NCBI GenBank assembly: GCA_027036655.1 | Contig: JALWEC010000559.1 | Span: forward strand, 1-6,046 | Direction of reading: 5' to 3' | Source of the DNA: Melioribacteraceae bacterium | Lineage (GTDB): Bacteria; Bacteroidota; Ignavibacteria; Ignavibacteriales; Melioribacteraceae | Length of the DNA stretch: 6,046 bases | Part shown: positions 1-6,046 of the stretch, one piece after another | Numbering within the stretch: position 1 is the first letter of the stretch | How the letters are laid out: each line of letters starts with the position of its first letter | Notes under the pieces: model-generated | The model's input: only the letters and a program-made list of their open reading frames with translations | The model's database searches: none | What the model was told of the DNA's origin: nothing | Program-made: the position numbers and the translations under genes

Positions 1-1
1 G

Positions 2-1546
2 CGCGTAGATAACGGACGTTGCTGCTGGTGCGCTCTTTGCGTGGAGGTTTGTCCTACCGGCTCGTTAAGTTTAACTACCGATTATATTTATGTTACGGAA
101 GATGCTGATTCGTTTTTGTGGACTCCTGGTGTTGATAATCCTGACGGGAAGGAGAAAAAATCCTTTGTCTCCGATTCAGAACACTCGCTACTGGAATATG
201 CCCGCATTCCGATGCGCGAATTGGAAGGAACCGAAAGAGTTAAATCCTTCGCCGAAGTTGTTCTCGGCTACTCCGAGGAAGAAGCAAGAAAAGAAGCCGA
301 ACGGTGTATCGGTTGCGGTATTTGTACCGATAACTGTCCCGTTCACATGCATATTCCGGAATATATTAACGCTATCGCTCTCGGAAACGATGAAGATGCA
401 ATCCGCATTATTTACGATAATAACCCGCTCGGCGAAACTTGCGGTAAAGTTTGTACCCGCCGTTGCGAAGAGATTTGCGCAATCAGCAAACGCGGCGAGC
501 CTGTTGCAATCCGCTGGTTGAAACGCTATGCCACGGAAAGAGCCGCAAACGAAGAAATGGTTAAGGAAATAGTTAATCCTACAATTCTTCCGCCTAACGG
601 ACACAGTGTGGGAATTATCGGAGCCGGTCCTTCGGGATTAACAGCGGCGTATTATTTGGCGATGCGCGGATTTAACGTCGATATTTATGAATCGAAAGCT
701 CACGCCGGCGGTATGATTATGTACGGTATTCCTAAATATCGTCTCCCGCTCGACAGCATCGATAAACAAATCGAATATATGGAAAGCATCGGCGTTAAGA
801 TACATTACAACACAATGGTCGGCAAAGACGTTACGCTTGAAGAACTTCATCAGAAACATGAAGCGGTGTTTATCGGAATTGGTTTTGAAAAACCGTATTC
901 AATAGGTTTGACAAACGAAGAAGCCGAAGGCTCGATACAGGCGGTTAACTTCCTGCGCGAGATTAACAGCGATAAGCATGTTGAAATCGGCGATAAGGTT
1001 GTTGTTATCGGCGGCGGTAATGTTGCAATTGACGCCGCGAGAGTATCCCGTCGTCTCGGAGCGGATGTAACGATCCTTTACAGAAGAAGAGTGCAGGATA
1101 TGCCTGCCGACTGGGAAGAAATCGAAGGCGCCGAGGACGAAGGCGTTCATATTAAACCGCAGGCAATTCCGCTTGAACTTATCACAAACGAAAACGGCAG
1201 AGTTGTTGCCATTAAATATGCAAACGCCGAAATGGTGCCCGATCCCAAAGGCGGACGCCCGAGACCTAAGATAATCGAAGGCGACGAGCATATTATTGAA
1301 ACAACGGCGGTAATCGGAGCTATCGGACAGGAAGCCGACTACTCGTTTATTTCTGAAAAAATTAAATCTCAGATTGAGATAAAACGCGGAAGAATCGTAG
1401 TTAACGAATCTCAGCAAACAGGCGTTGAATGGTTATTTGCCGGCGGCGACATTGCCAACAACCGCGCAGACGCTATCAGCGCAATTGCAGACGGTTTCCG
1501 CGCTACCAAAGGAATCGAAAAGTTTATATTAAATAAGGAAAATTAA
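2..1546 (+). CDS. Ferredoxin-GltD-type fusion: 4Fe-4S and FAD/NAD(P) oxidoreductase, 5' partial
   Basis: The reading frame is open to the left edge, so the true start lies outside; 514 residues are visible (numbered from the codon at position 2). Residues 7-18 hold a C-x2-C-x2-C-x3-C-P 4Fe-4S motif of the NuoI/ferredoxin type, likely the second of two clusters. A GTG at position 41 falls inside this motif and cannot be the start. Next comes a second C-x2-C-x2-C-x3-C-P motif (102-113) and cysteines at 147, 151, 155 and 159, as in the iron-sulfur domain of glutamate synthase small subunit and dihydropyrimidine dehydrogenase. A GAGPSG FAD-binding loop (207-212), a GGGNVA NAD(P)-binding loop (337-342) followed by YRRR (360-363), and a C-terminal AGGD flavin motif (480-483) complete the reductase. 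It probably passes electrons between NAD(P)H and ferredoxin or the adjacent DHOD-like flavoprotein in the cytoplasm. No glutamate synthase large subunit is visible, so a GOGAT role is not supported. The fold assignment is firm; the physiological reaction is unknown. Confidence 0.9.
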   Translation, partial: RVDNGRCCWCALCVEVCPTGSLSLTTDYIYVTEDADSFLWTPGVDNPDGKEKKSFVSDSEHSLLEYARIPMRELEGTERVKSFAEVVLGYSEEEARKEAERCIGCGICTDNCPVHMHIPEYINAIALGNDEDAIRIIYDNNPLGETCGKVCTRRCEEICAISKRGEPVAIRWLKRYATERAANEEMVKEIVNPTILPPNGHSVGIIGAGPSGLTAAYYLAMRGFNVDIYESKAHAGGMIMYGIPKYRLPLDSIDKQIEYMESIGVKIHYNTMVGKDVTLEELHQKHEAVFIGIGFEKPYSIGLTNEEAEGSIQAVNFLREINSDKHVEIGDKVVVIGGGNVAIDAARVSRRLGADVTILYRRRVQDMPADWEEIEGAEDEGVHIKPQAIPLELITNENGRVVAIKYANAEMVPDPKGGRPRPKIIEGDEHIIETTAVIGAIGQEADYSFISEKIKSQIEIKRGRIVVNESQQTGVEWLFAGGDIANNRADAISAIADGFRATKGIEKFILNKEN

Positions 1547-1547
1547 G

Positions 1548-2540
1548 ATGGCTGATCTAACAACTAAATATTTAGGTCTTTCGTTAAAGAACCCGGTTAT
1601 TGCTTCGAGTTCAACTTTAACGGATAATATCGAAAGCATAAAAAACTTAGAGGAAAACGGCGCTGCAGCCGTGGTATTGCGCTCTATTTTTGAAGAAGAA
1701 ATTACAATGGAAGCCGAGCATGTGGTTAGTCAGGCGGTTAAAGAAGGATACGACGAAGGATTGTTCGATTACTTCGATTCCAGAGTAAAACAGCAAAATG
1801 TTGATGATTATCTCGATTTAATTCTCGAGTGCAAACGTCAAACTCAAATTCCGGTTATCGGAAGCATTAATGCAATGTCCGACCACGAATGGGTTTACTT
1901 TGCCAAGAAAATGGTAGAGGTAGGCGTTGACGCAATTGAATTGAATATGTTTTTACTTCCTTCCGATATGAGGAGAACTTGCGATGAGAATGAAAAACTT
2001 TACTTCGATGTTGTCAACAAACTTCTTAAAGAGGTTGACGTTCCGGTTACGCTGAAGATGAGTCATTACTTCTCAAATCTTGGAATGATGATTAAAAAAT
2101 TGTCCGAAACCGGTTTGAGCGGATTAGTTCTCTTTAACAAATTCTTTGCGCCCGATTTTGATATTAATGCCGAAAAAGTTACTCCGACCTATGTTTTAAG
2201 CGGTCCGAGAGATATTTATATGTCGCTCAGATGGATTGCAATGATGTCCGACAGAGTCGATTGTGATTTAGCCGCTTCAACCGGAGTTCACGACGGAGCG
2301 GGCGTTATCAAACAAGTTCTTGCCGGAGCAAAAGCCGTGCAAGTGGCTTCTACGCTTTATAAAAACGGTCCGGAACAAATCGGCGTTATGCTGAAAGAGC
2401 TTGAAGATTGGATGAACAAGAAAGGGTACAATTCCCTTGACGATTTTCGCGGTAAATTAAGCTATGGAAAAGTGGATAATCCGTCACTGCTGCAAAGAGT
2501 TCAGTTCATGAAATACTTCGGTACATTCACTAATAAGTAA
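1548..2540 (+). CDS. Dihydroorotate dehydrogenase-like flavoprotein (FMN TIM barrel)
   Basis: This 330-residue protein has the overall pattern of the dihydroorotate dehydrogenase family. It has an N-terminal 'LGLSLKNPVIASSS' strand, a barrel lysine at K170 (VTLKMS) in the FMN-contact position, and a C-terminal phosphate-binding stretch around 244-273 (STGVHDGAG...AGAKAVQVAS). The family's catalytic and orotate-binding N-x-S-C-P-N motif is not seen: the equivalent region, residues 131-138, reads ELNMFLLP, with no cysteine or serine base. It is therefore unlikely to be the pyrimidine-pathway enzyme, and annotation as PyrD would be misleading. It also lacks the C-terminal ferredoxin domain of PreA. 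The start is well set: AAGGAA at 1535-1540 lies 7 bases before the ATG, and the ATG follows the upstream stop by one base. This indicates translational coupling and a shared complex with the iron-sulfur flavoprotein. The likely role is as an FMN-bearing subunit acting on an unidentified substrate. Family assignment is secure; function is not. Confidence 0.9.
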   Translation: MADLTTKYLGLSLKNPVIASSSTLTDNIESIKNLEENGAAAVVLRSIFEEEITMEAEHVVSQAVKEGYDEGLFDYFDSRVKQQNVDDYLDLILECKRQTQIPVIGSINAMSDHEWVYFAKKMVEVGVDAIELNMFLLPSDMRRTCDENEKLYFDVVNKLLKEVDVPVTLKMSHYFSNLGMMIKKLSETGLSGLVLFNKFFAPDFDINAEKVTPTYVLSGPRDIYMSLRWIAMMSDRVDCDLAASTGVHDGAGVIKQVLAGAKAVQVASTLYKNGPEQIGVMLKELEDWMNKKGYNSLDDFRGKLSYGKVDNPSLLQRVQFMKYFGTFTNK

Positions 2541-2541
2541 G

Positions 2542-2555
2542 AGAATTTAAATTCT
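2542..2555. repeat. 14-bp perfect palindrome after the operon stop codon
   Basis: AGAATTTAAATTCT is its own reverse complement and starts two bases after the stop codon of the DHOD-like gene, ten bases before the terminator stem. It is AT-rich and has no loop, so it would be a poor RNA hairpin. It could be a protein site or chance. Confidence 0.4.
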
Positions 2556-2564
2556 ACGATAAAT

Positions 2565-2590
2565 AAGCCGGGTTTTGCTCGGCTTTTTTT
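2565..2590 (+). terminator. Intrinsic terminator of the two-gene redox operon
   Basis: AAGCCG (2565-2570) pairs with CGGCTT (2580-2585), with a possible inner G-C and G-T pair and a T-rich loop. The stem is followed directly by a run of T (2584-2590). It sits 24 bases after the DHOD-like stop codon and closes the operon. On the opposite strand the following tract is only weakly U-rich (CUUAUUUAU), so it is at best a weak terminator for the convergent transposase remnant. Confidence 0.85.
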
Positions 2591-2613
2591 ATTTATTACT
2601 ATAATGTTTATAT

Positions 2614-2883
2614 TTAACACTTTTCCCGCATTACAATATCGTTGACTTGATATTCTAACTCCGGGTCTGATAATAAGTACTGTAAAAACTGCATCTTTAC
2701 TTTTACCAATAAATCCTTATGGAGCGCTCCTTCTTTGTGTTTATCCGTTCGGTCAACTACTTTGACTATGCTTAAGATTTCTTCCGAGTTTACTATCTCA
2801 TTAATTTTTTCAAGCTTTTTGGCTATACGGCTTGTTTTTCTATTGGCACTTACTTCTATATCTGCAAAACTTAATTGATACAT
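2614..2883 (-). pseudogene. IS5-family transposase remnant (N-terminal fragment)
   Basis: The 89 codons match the start of IS5-type transposases: an opening 'MYQLSFADIE', then 'EEILSIVKVVDRTDK', 'HKDLLVKVKM.FLQYL' and 'LSDPELE.QVND'. Intact members are usually over 300 residues and carry a DDE catalytic domain, which is absent here. The resemblance ends at about residue 82 (position 2638). Seven unrelated residues and a stop follow, so the rest of the gene has been deleted. From memory of the family, a conserved Trp near residue 33 is Ser here and a two-residue 'YN' before LSDPE seems missing, which suggests decay. An AGAGG ribosome binding site survives on the minus strand at 2890-2894, so a short peptide could still be made. 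It cannot be an active transposase. The family call is from remembered similarity and should be checked by search. Confidence 0.65.
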
Positions 2884-2919
2884 CTTAATCCTCTGTTTTT
2901 TTATGGGCGTATATTCATT

Positions 2920-2949
2920 CTTAGTTGAAATAAAAAAAAAGAGACTCCG
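2920..2949. repeat. Left end of the IS256-type element (inverted repeats)
   Basis: Two inverted-repeat blocks are present. CTTAGTTGAAA (2920-2930) is an exact reverse complement of 4271-4281. AAGAGACTCCG (2939-2949) matches the reverse complement of 4250-4259 except for one missing base. Nine A residues (2932-2940) lie between and overlap the second block. The inner block resembles the TCCG-ATAA core I recall from IS256 ends. The outer block may be part of the terminal repeat or the arm of a host hairpin that was split by the insertion. Confidence 0.6.
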
Positions 2950-3004
2950 AATAAATTAGTAATTTTAGATTATACAAAAAGAAAAAAAACTAAAGGAGTC
3001 TCTT
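2939..3004 (+). promoter_or_regulatory. Transposase leader: SD-sequestering inverted repeat
   Basis: AAGAGACTCC (2939-2948) is perfectly complementary to GGAGTCTCTT (2995-3004), which ends on the base before the ATG. The right arm contains most of the Shine-Dalgarno AAAGGAG (2992-2998). A further pairing, TTTAG (2964-2968) with CTAAA (2990-2994), would extend the buried strand without a break on that side. A transcript entering from outside the element would hide the start signal. One starting inside, for example from a weak -10-like TATACA at 2971-2976, would lack the left arm and be translated. This logic is known for IS10 and IS50; its use here is inferred from sequence. Confidence 0.6.
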
Positions 3005-4240
3005 ATGAAAGATAGTAAAAATAGGAACAAAAATCTTGAATGGTTTAAGCAGTTAGACTTATCAGAGCAATTAGATATTTTCCAAGATGTTGCGGCAATG
3101 TCAAGAATAATAGCTAATAACTTAATGCAAGAAGACGTAACAAATATGTGCGGAGAAAAATACAGCAGAGAAAAACCTCACAACGGTCAGTACAGTCGCT
3201 GGGGATATAATCCGGGAAGCATAAAAATCGGTGATGAAAAACTCCCAGTAGAGATTCCCCGGGTTTTTGACAGCACTTCCCAAAAAGCCGTAAACGCGCC
3301 TATTTACCAAGAACTCAAAGAGCAAGAAGCTCCATCACAGAAAATGATAAAAAGCATACTGTTGGGACTAAGCCAAAAAGACTACGGACAACTCAGTAAA
3401 ACCATAGCCGAGAGTTTTGGGTTAAGTCAATCTACGATAAGCCGGAAGTTTATCGAGGAAAGCTCAAAAGAACTTGAATCCTATGAAAAAAGAGATCTCG
3501 GGAAGTATGATTTTACAGCTTTACTGATAGACGGGAAGTATTTATCAAAAGAACAAATAATCATAGCTTTAGGGATAACCACCGGCGGAGATAAGCTGGT
3601 CTTGGGCTTTGTAGAATCAACAACGGAGAACTCCAGAGCCGTAAAAGGATTGTTGCGCAATTTACTGGAGAGAAACTTTCACTATCAAGAAGGACTCTTA
3701 TGTGTCTTAGACGGAGCAAAAGGATTAACTAAGGCAGTAAAAGAAACCTTTGGAAAATACTGCGTTATTCAAAGATGCCAATGGCATAAGAGAGAAAATG
3801 TGGTAAGTTACTTAGGTAAGTACGATGCTGAATATTACCGGCAAAGACTTCAGTCGGCATATAGAGAACCGAGTTACGAAATGGCAAAAACCAGACTAAC
3901 CGAGATAATCAATGAGCTTAGCCAAACAAATCACTCGGCAGCCAATTCGCTGCGGGAAGGCTTGGAACAGACCTTAACAATACATAGGTTGGGACTTGCA
4001 GTTGAGTTCGGCAGAGCTTTAACGACAACGAATTCGATAGAAAATGTAAACTCGAAATTAGCTCAATATCTAAGCAAAATAAAACATTGGAAAACGCCGG
4101 ATATGCTGGTAAGGTGGATAGCGATGGCGTTGATAGAAACCGAGACAAGGTTAAGAAGAATACCGAATTATAAGAAGTTACATTTATTAAGAAAAGCAAT
4201 AAAAACAGAACTAAAATTAAATCAATCTAAGATTGCTTGA
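3005..4240 (+). CDS. IS256-family (mutator-type) transposase
   Basis: The gene encodes 411 residues with no break, the normal length for IS256-family DDE transposases. The catalytic acidic residues fit D176 (LLIDGKYL), D236 (CVLDGAKGL) and E346 (TTNSIENVNS). The family's C-x2-H signature is present as RCQWHKREN (C258, H261), in the insertion between the second Asp and the Glu. An N-terminal helical region with 'GLSQKDYGQLSKTIAESFGLSQSTISRKF' (121-149) resembles a helix-turn-helix DNA-binding unit. The protein cuts and joins its own element's ends. The start is fixed by AAAGGAG six bases upstream. All motifs are intact, so the enzyme is probably functional, although its translation may be repressed by the leader hairpin. 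It reads in the same direction as the flanking redox operon and ion pump genes. Confidence 0.95.
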   Translation: MKDSKNRNKNLEWFKQLDLSEQLDIFQDVAAMSRIIANNLMQEDVTNMCGEKYSREKPHNGQYSRWGYNPGSIKIGDEKLPVEIPRVFDSTSQKAVNAPIYQELKEQEAPSQKMIKSILLGLSQKDYGQLSKTIAESFGLSQSTISRKFIEESSKELESYEKRDLGKYDFTALLIDGKYLSKEQIIIALGITTGGDKLVLGFVESTTENSRAVKGLLRNLLERNFHYQEGLLCVLDGAKGLTKAVKETFGKYCVIQRCQWHKRENVVSYLGKYDAEYYRQRLQSAYREPSYEMAKTRLTEIINELSQTNHSAANSLREGLEQTLTIHRLGLAVEFGRALTTTNSIENVNSKLAQYLSKIKHWKTPDMLVRWIAMALIETETRLRRIPNYKKLHLLRKAIKTELKLNQSKIA

Positions 4241-4249
4241 TTTGAATGA

Positions 4250-4281
4250 CGGAGTTCTTGAAAAATATATTTTCAACTAAG
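4250..4281. repeat. Right end of the IS256-type element (inverted repeats)
   Basis: CGGAGTTCTT (4250-4259) mirrors the left inner block and also resembles, in direct orientation, the copy at 2995-3004 before the transposase start. TTTCAACTAAG (4271-4281) is the exact reverse complement of the left outer block. Spacing between blocks is similar on the two sides (13 and 15 bases between GAAA and ACTCCG). A TTAGATT heptamer recurs further inside both ends (2965-2971, and on the minus strand at 4224-4230), possibly a transposase contact. Confidence 0.55.
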
Positions 4282-4297
4282 TTTGACTTTTTGCCAA

Positions 4298-4319
4298 AGT
4301 TGTGATTCGGCTCACAACT
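4298..4319. promoter_or_regulatory. CRP/FNR-superfamily-like operator upstream of the ion pump
   Basis: An 8-bp perfect inverted repeat, AGTTGTGA and TCACAACT with a six-base TTCGGC spacer, contains the exact TGTGA-N6-TCACA pattern of the E. coli CRP consensus (4301-4316). Its centre is about 71 bases before the pump's ATG, a plausible activator or repressor position. A weak promoter can be drawn downstream (TTGAAC 4326-4331, 17-base gap, TAATTT 4349-4354). The same bases could form an RNA hairpin, but no T-run follows closely, so a terminator is less likely. The regulator is not in the window. Confidence 0.5.
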
Positions 4320-4379
4320 ATTTGTTTGAACTTTCCTTTTAATATTGTTAATTTATTAGTGTGATTCCTCTGTTTGTCT

Positions 4380-6046
4380 ATGACGGAAAAAAAAAGGATA
4401 AATATATCATCCCCTTATGCAGTTACAGTTGATGAAGCTTTTCATCGGCTCAAATCCGGCGTAAGCGGACTGACAAAAAACGAGGCGGAAAAGAGGCTTG
4501 AGGAATTCGGCGAAAACCTGATCACATCTAAAAAGAAAGAATCTCCTTTAAAACTGTTAATATCACAATTCACCAATCTCCTGATTGTAATTCTTATTAT
4601 TTCAGCTGTCATCTCAATGTCGGTAGGGCAAACCGTTGAAGCAACCGCGATAATCGTGATTGTTGTTCTTGCGGGAATTTTAGGTTTTTTCCAGGAATAT
4701 AAAGCCGAGCAGGCTATTGAATCCCTGAAAAAAATGGCGGCGCCGCACGCTACCGTTTTAAGAGACGGAAAAGAAACGGTTGTTGAATCTTCTCAATTGG
4801 TTCCGGGAGATATTATTCTTCTCAGCGTCGGAAACACAGTCCCCGCCGACGCAAGAATTATAGAGACAAATAATCTGAAAGTTAACGAATCACCTTTAAC
4901 GGGCGAATCCACATCAATTGAGAAAAGCGCTGAACCGGTGGATGAAAAAGCATCCGTTGCCGATAGAAAGAATATGGTTTATCTCGGGACTTCGGTTGTT
5001 TACGGAAGAGCAAAAGCGCTTGTAACCGCAACGGGTATGAAAACCGAATTCGGAAAAATTGCGAGTCTTTTGCAGTCAACCGAATCGCGCAGAACTCCGC
5101 TGCAGCAGAATTTAGACCAGCTCGGGAAACGAATCGGCGTAATTAGTCTTGCGCTCGCTTTTGTAATGAGTTTACTCGGACTGATAATTGAAAAGCAATC
5201 TTTTGTCGATATGTTCATCTGGGGCGTCGCAATCGCAGTTGCGGTAATTCCCGAAGCTCTTCCCGCCGTTGTAACAATCAGTATCGCCTTGGGCGTCAGA
5301 AGAATGGTTAAACGGAAAGCTCTGATAAGAAAACTTCCGGCTGTGGAAACGCTCGGCTCGGTTAACATTATCTGTTCGGATAAAACAGGCACGCTCACTC
5401 AGGACGAAATGACAATTCGGGAAATTTATACTAACGATTTGAATTATTCGGTTACCGGAAGCGGATACGACCCGAACGGATTTTTCAGAACAAACAACCT
5501 GCGAATTGACCCCGCCTCTCACGTTAACTTAACCAGACTGCTGCAGATAGGTGCTCTCTGCAACGATGCGGTAATTGAGCGAAAAGAGAACAAGTCGGAA
5601 GTAATCGGAGATCCGACCGAAGCGGCTTTTCTCGTGGCGGCTTTAAAAGCGGGATTGGACGTTGAAAAAATGCGGAAAGACTTTCCCCGCATAGGGGAGA
5701 TTCCGTTTACCTCGGAAACAAAACAGATGACTACTGTTCATATTATTGACGGAGAGAAATACGCTTGCACTAAGGGAGCGTTTGAGATAATAATAAAAAA
5801 CTCAAACAGAATACTTAAAAACGGAGTCGAACAGGATTTTGACAAAAACGAAAAAGAATTTATTTCAAGTATCGCTTACAAAAAAAGTGATAAAGCAATG
5901 CGCGTGTTGGCGTTATCGTATAAAAAATTGGATAACAACGCCTCCCTTGACGACGCTCAAAGCGGGACCGTATTTGTCGGATTTGTCGGGATGATTGATC
6001 CGCCGAGGCCGGAAGCGAAAAAAGCTATTAAAACCTGTTTCGGAGC
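4380..6046 (+). CDS. P2-type cation-transporting ATPase (Ca2+-ATPase-like), 3' partial
   Basis: The frame is open to the right edge; 555 residues are visible of a family usually near 900. In order: an N-terminal cation-ATPase domain (about 11-60); TM1 and TM2 (about 62-82 and 86-104); the actuator domain with TGES (174-177); TM3 (about 253-270); TM4 with PEALP (291-295); the phosphorylation site D334 in CSDKTGTLT; a nucleotide domain with GDPTE (410-414) and KGA (465-467); and a DPPR motif (540-543). The membrane pump uses ATP to export a cation. E292 in VAVIPEALP corresponds to the SERCA Ca2+ ligand E309, supporting a P2A-like Ca2+ or Mn2+ pump, but the TM5-TM6 ligands that decide specificity lie outside. 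An in-frame TGA at 4362 restricts the start to ATG 4380 or TTG 4374. No clear Shine-Dalgarno precedes it, as is common in Bacteroidota-like genomes. Codons 3-6 contain nine consecutive A. Its separation from the redox operon by the IS suggests independent transcription. Confidence 0.95.
   Translation, partial: MTEKKRINISSPYAVTVDEAFHRLKSGVSGLTKNEAEKRLEEFGENLITSKKKESPLKLLISQFTNLLIVILIISAVISMSVGQTVEATAIIVIVVLAGILGFFQEYKAEQAIESLKKMAAPHATVLRDGKETVVESSQLVPGDIILLSVGNTVPADARIIETNNLKVNESPLTGESTSIEKSAEPVDEKASVADRKNMVYLGTSVVYGRAKALVTATGMKTEFGKIASLLQSTESRRTPLQQNLDQLGKRIGVISLALAFVMSLLGLIIEKQSFVDMFIWGVAIAVAVIPEALPAVVTISIALGVRRMVKRKALIRKLPAVETLGSVNIICSDKTGTLTQDEMTIREIYTNDLNYSVTGSGYDPNGFFRTNNLRIDPASHVNLTRLLQIGALCNDAVIERKENKSEVIGDPTEAAFLVAALKAGLDVEKMRKDFPRIGEIPFTSETKQMTTVHIIDGEKYACTKGAFEIIIKNSNRILKNGVEQDFDKNEKEFISSIAYKKSDKAMRVLALSYKKLDNNASLDDAQSGTVFVGFVGMIDPPRPEAKKAIKTCFG

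Larger units (their letters stand above)
2920..4281 (+). mobile_element. IS256-family insertion sequence, apparently intact
   Basis: One complete transposase gene lies between inverted end sequences. Two boundary models fit. The inner model runs from about 2939 to 4259 (about 1.32 kb), defined by AAGAGACTCCG on the left and its near-match AAGAACTCCG (reverse complement) on the right. The outer model runs 2920-4281 (about 1.36 kb), defined by an 11-bp perfect inverted repeat CTTAGTTGAAA / TTTCAACTAAG. Both lengths are usual for the family. I found no convincing 8-9 bp target duplication for either model, so the ends are approximate and the insertion may be old or rearranged. It is inserted beside an older IS5-type remnant. 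Confidence 0.75.

Noticed and set aside
90..1417. Alternative open frames at 90-521 (+), 188-604 (-), 638-859 (-) and 899-1417 (-)
   Set aside because: They lie wholly inside the flavoprotein gene, their translations show no recognisable motifs, and they read as shadows of its codon pattern.
41..1546. GTG at 41 as the start of the iron-sulfur flavoprotein
   Set aside because: The frame is open upstream to position 2, and the GTG codes for a Val inside a C-x2-C-x2-C-x3-C-P cluster motif, so starting there would destroy the motif.
3122..4199. Minus-strand open frames at 3122-3325 and 3918-4199 inside the transposase
   Set aside because: They are antisense to a gene with complete catalytic motifs and have no homology-like features or ribosome binding site that I can see.
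2910..4292. Target-site duplication flanking the IS256 element
   Set aside because: Comparing 8-9 bp flanks for both boundary models gave only partial AT-rich matches, not a convincing direct repeat.
4298..4330. Hairpin at 4298-4319 as an intrinsic terminator for the transposase
   Set aside because: The stem is good, but the following bases (ATTTGTTTGAAC) are not a proper T-run, and the exact CRP-type half-sites offer a better explanation.
4882..5522. Minus-strand open frames at 4882-5079, 5000-5398 and 5172-5522
   Set aside because: They overlap each other and the P-type ATPase, whose motifs on the plus strand are unmistakable.
1..6046. CRISPR arrays, tRNA or rRNA genes, toxin-antitoxin or defence genes
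   Set aside because: No regularly spaced direct repeats, no recognised RNA gene, and no additional genes of such families are visible; all stretches over 300 bases are accounted for by the listed genes.

Overview
The window shows no evident new defence or otherwise exotic system. It holds a conserved two-gene redox operon, an insertion-sequence island, and the first part of an ion pump. GC content is moderate, the protein families are bacterial, and the last gene lacks a clear Shine-Dalgarno. The paired oxidoreductase and dihydroorotate-dehydrogenase-like (DHOD-like) gene also point towards Bacteroidota, Ignavibacteriota or relatives. That placement is inferred from style and context, not from a marker gene.

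Layout. (1) Positions 2-1546 (+): the 3' part of an iron-sulfur flavoprotein that is open at the left edge. It has a ferredoxin-type 4Fe-4S segment, a GltD/DPD-type iron-sulfur domain and an FAD/NAD(P) oxidoreductase. (2) Positions 1548-2540 (+): a DHOD-like flavoprotein starting one base after the first gene's stop, followed by a strong intrinsic terminator at 2565-2590. (3) Positions 2614-2883 (-): the broken N-terminal piece of an IS5-type transposase. (4) About 2920-4281: an IS256-family insertion sequence with one intact 411-residue transposase (3005-4240, +). Its ribosome binding site can be buried in a perfect 10-bp stem. (5) Positions 4282-4379: a short intergenic stretch with a near-perfect CRP-type palindrome. 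(6) Positions 4380 to the right edge (+): the first 555 residues of a P2-type (Ca2+-ATPase-like) cation pump, cut by the window end.

How the parts relate. The first two genes together carry the domain set of dihydropyrimidine dehydrogenase or PreT/PreA: NAD(P)H to FAD, through Fe-S clusters, to an FMN barrel. Here the two-cluster ferredoxin part sits at the front of the reductase instead of behind the barrel, and the barrel lacks the usual orotate-site motif. They probably form one electron-transfer complex with a substrate other than dihydroorotate. The two transposase loci show that the gap before the ion pump has taken at least two insertions. The pump is probably transcribed separately, possibly under a Crp/Fnr-family regulator.
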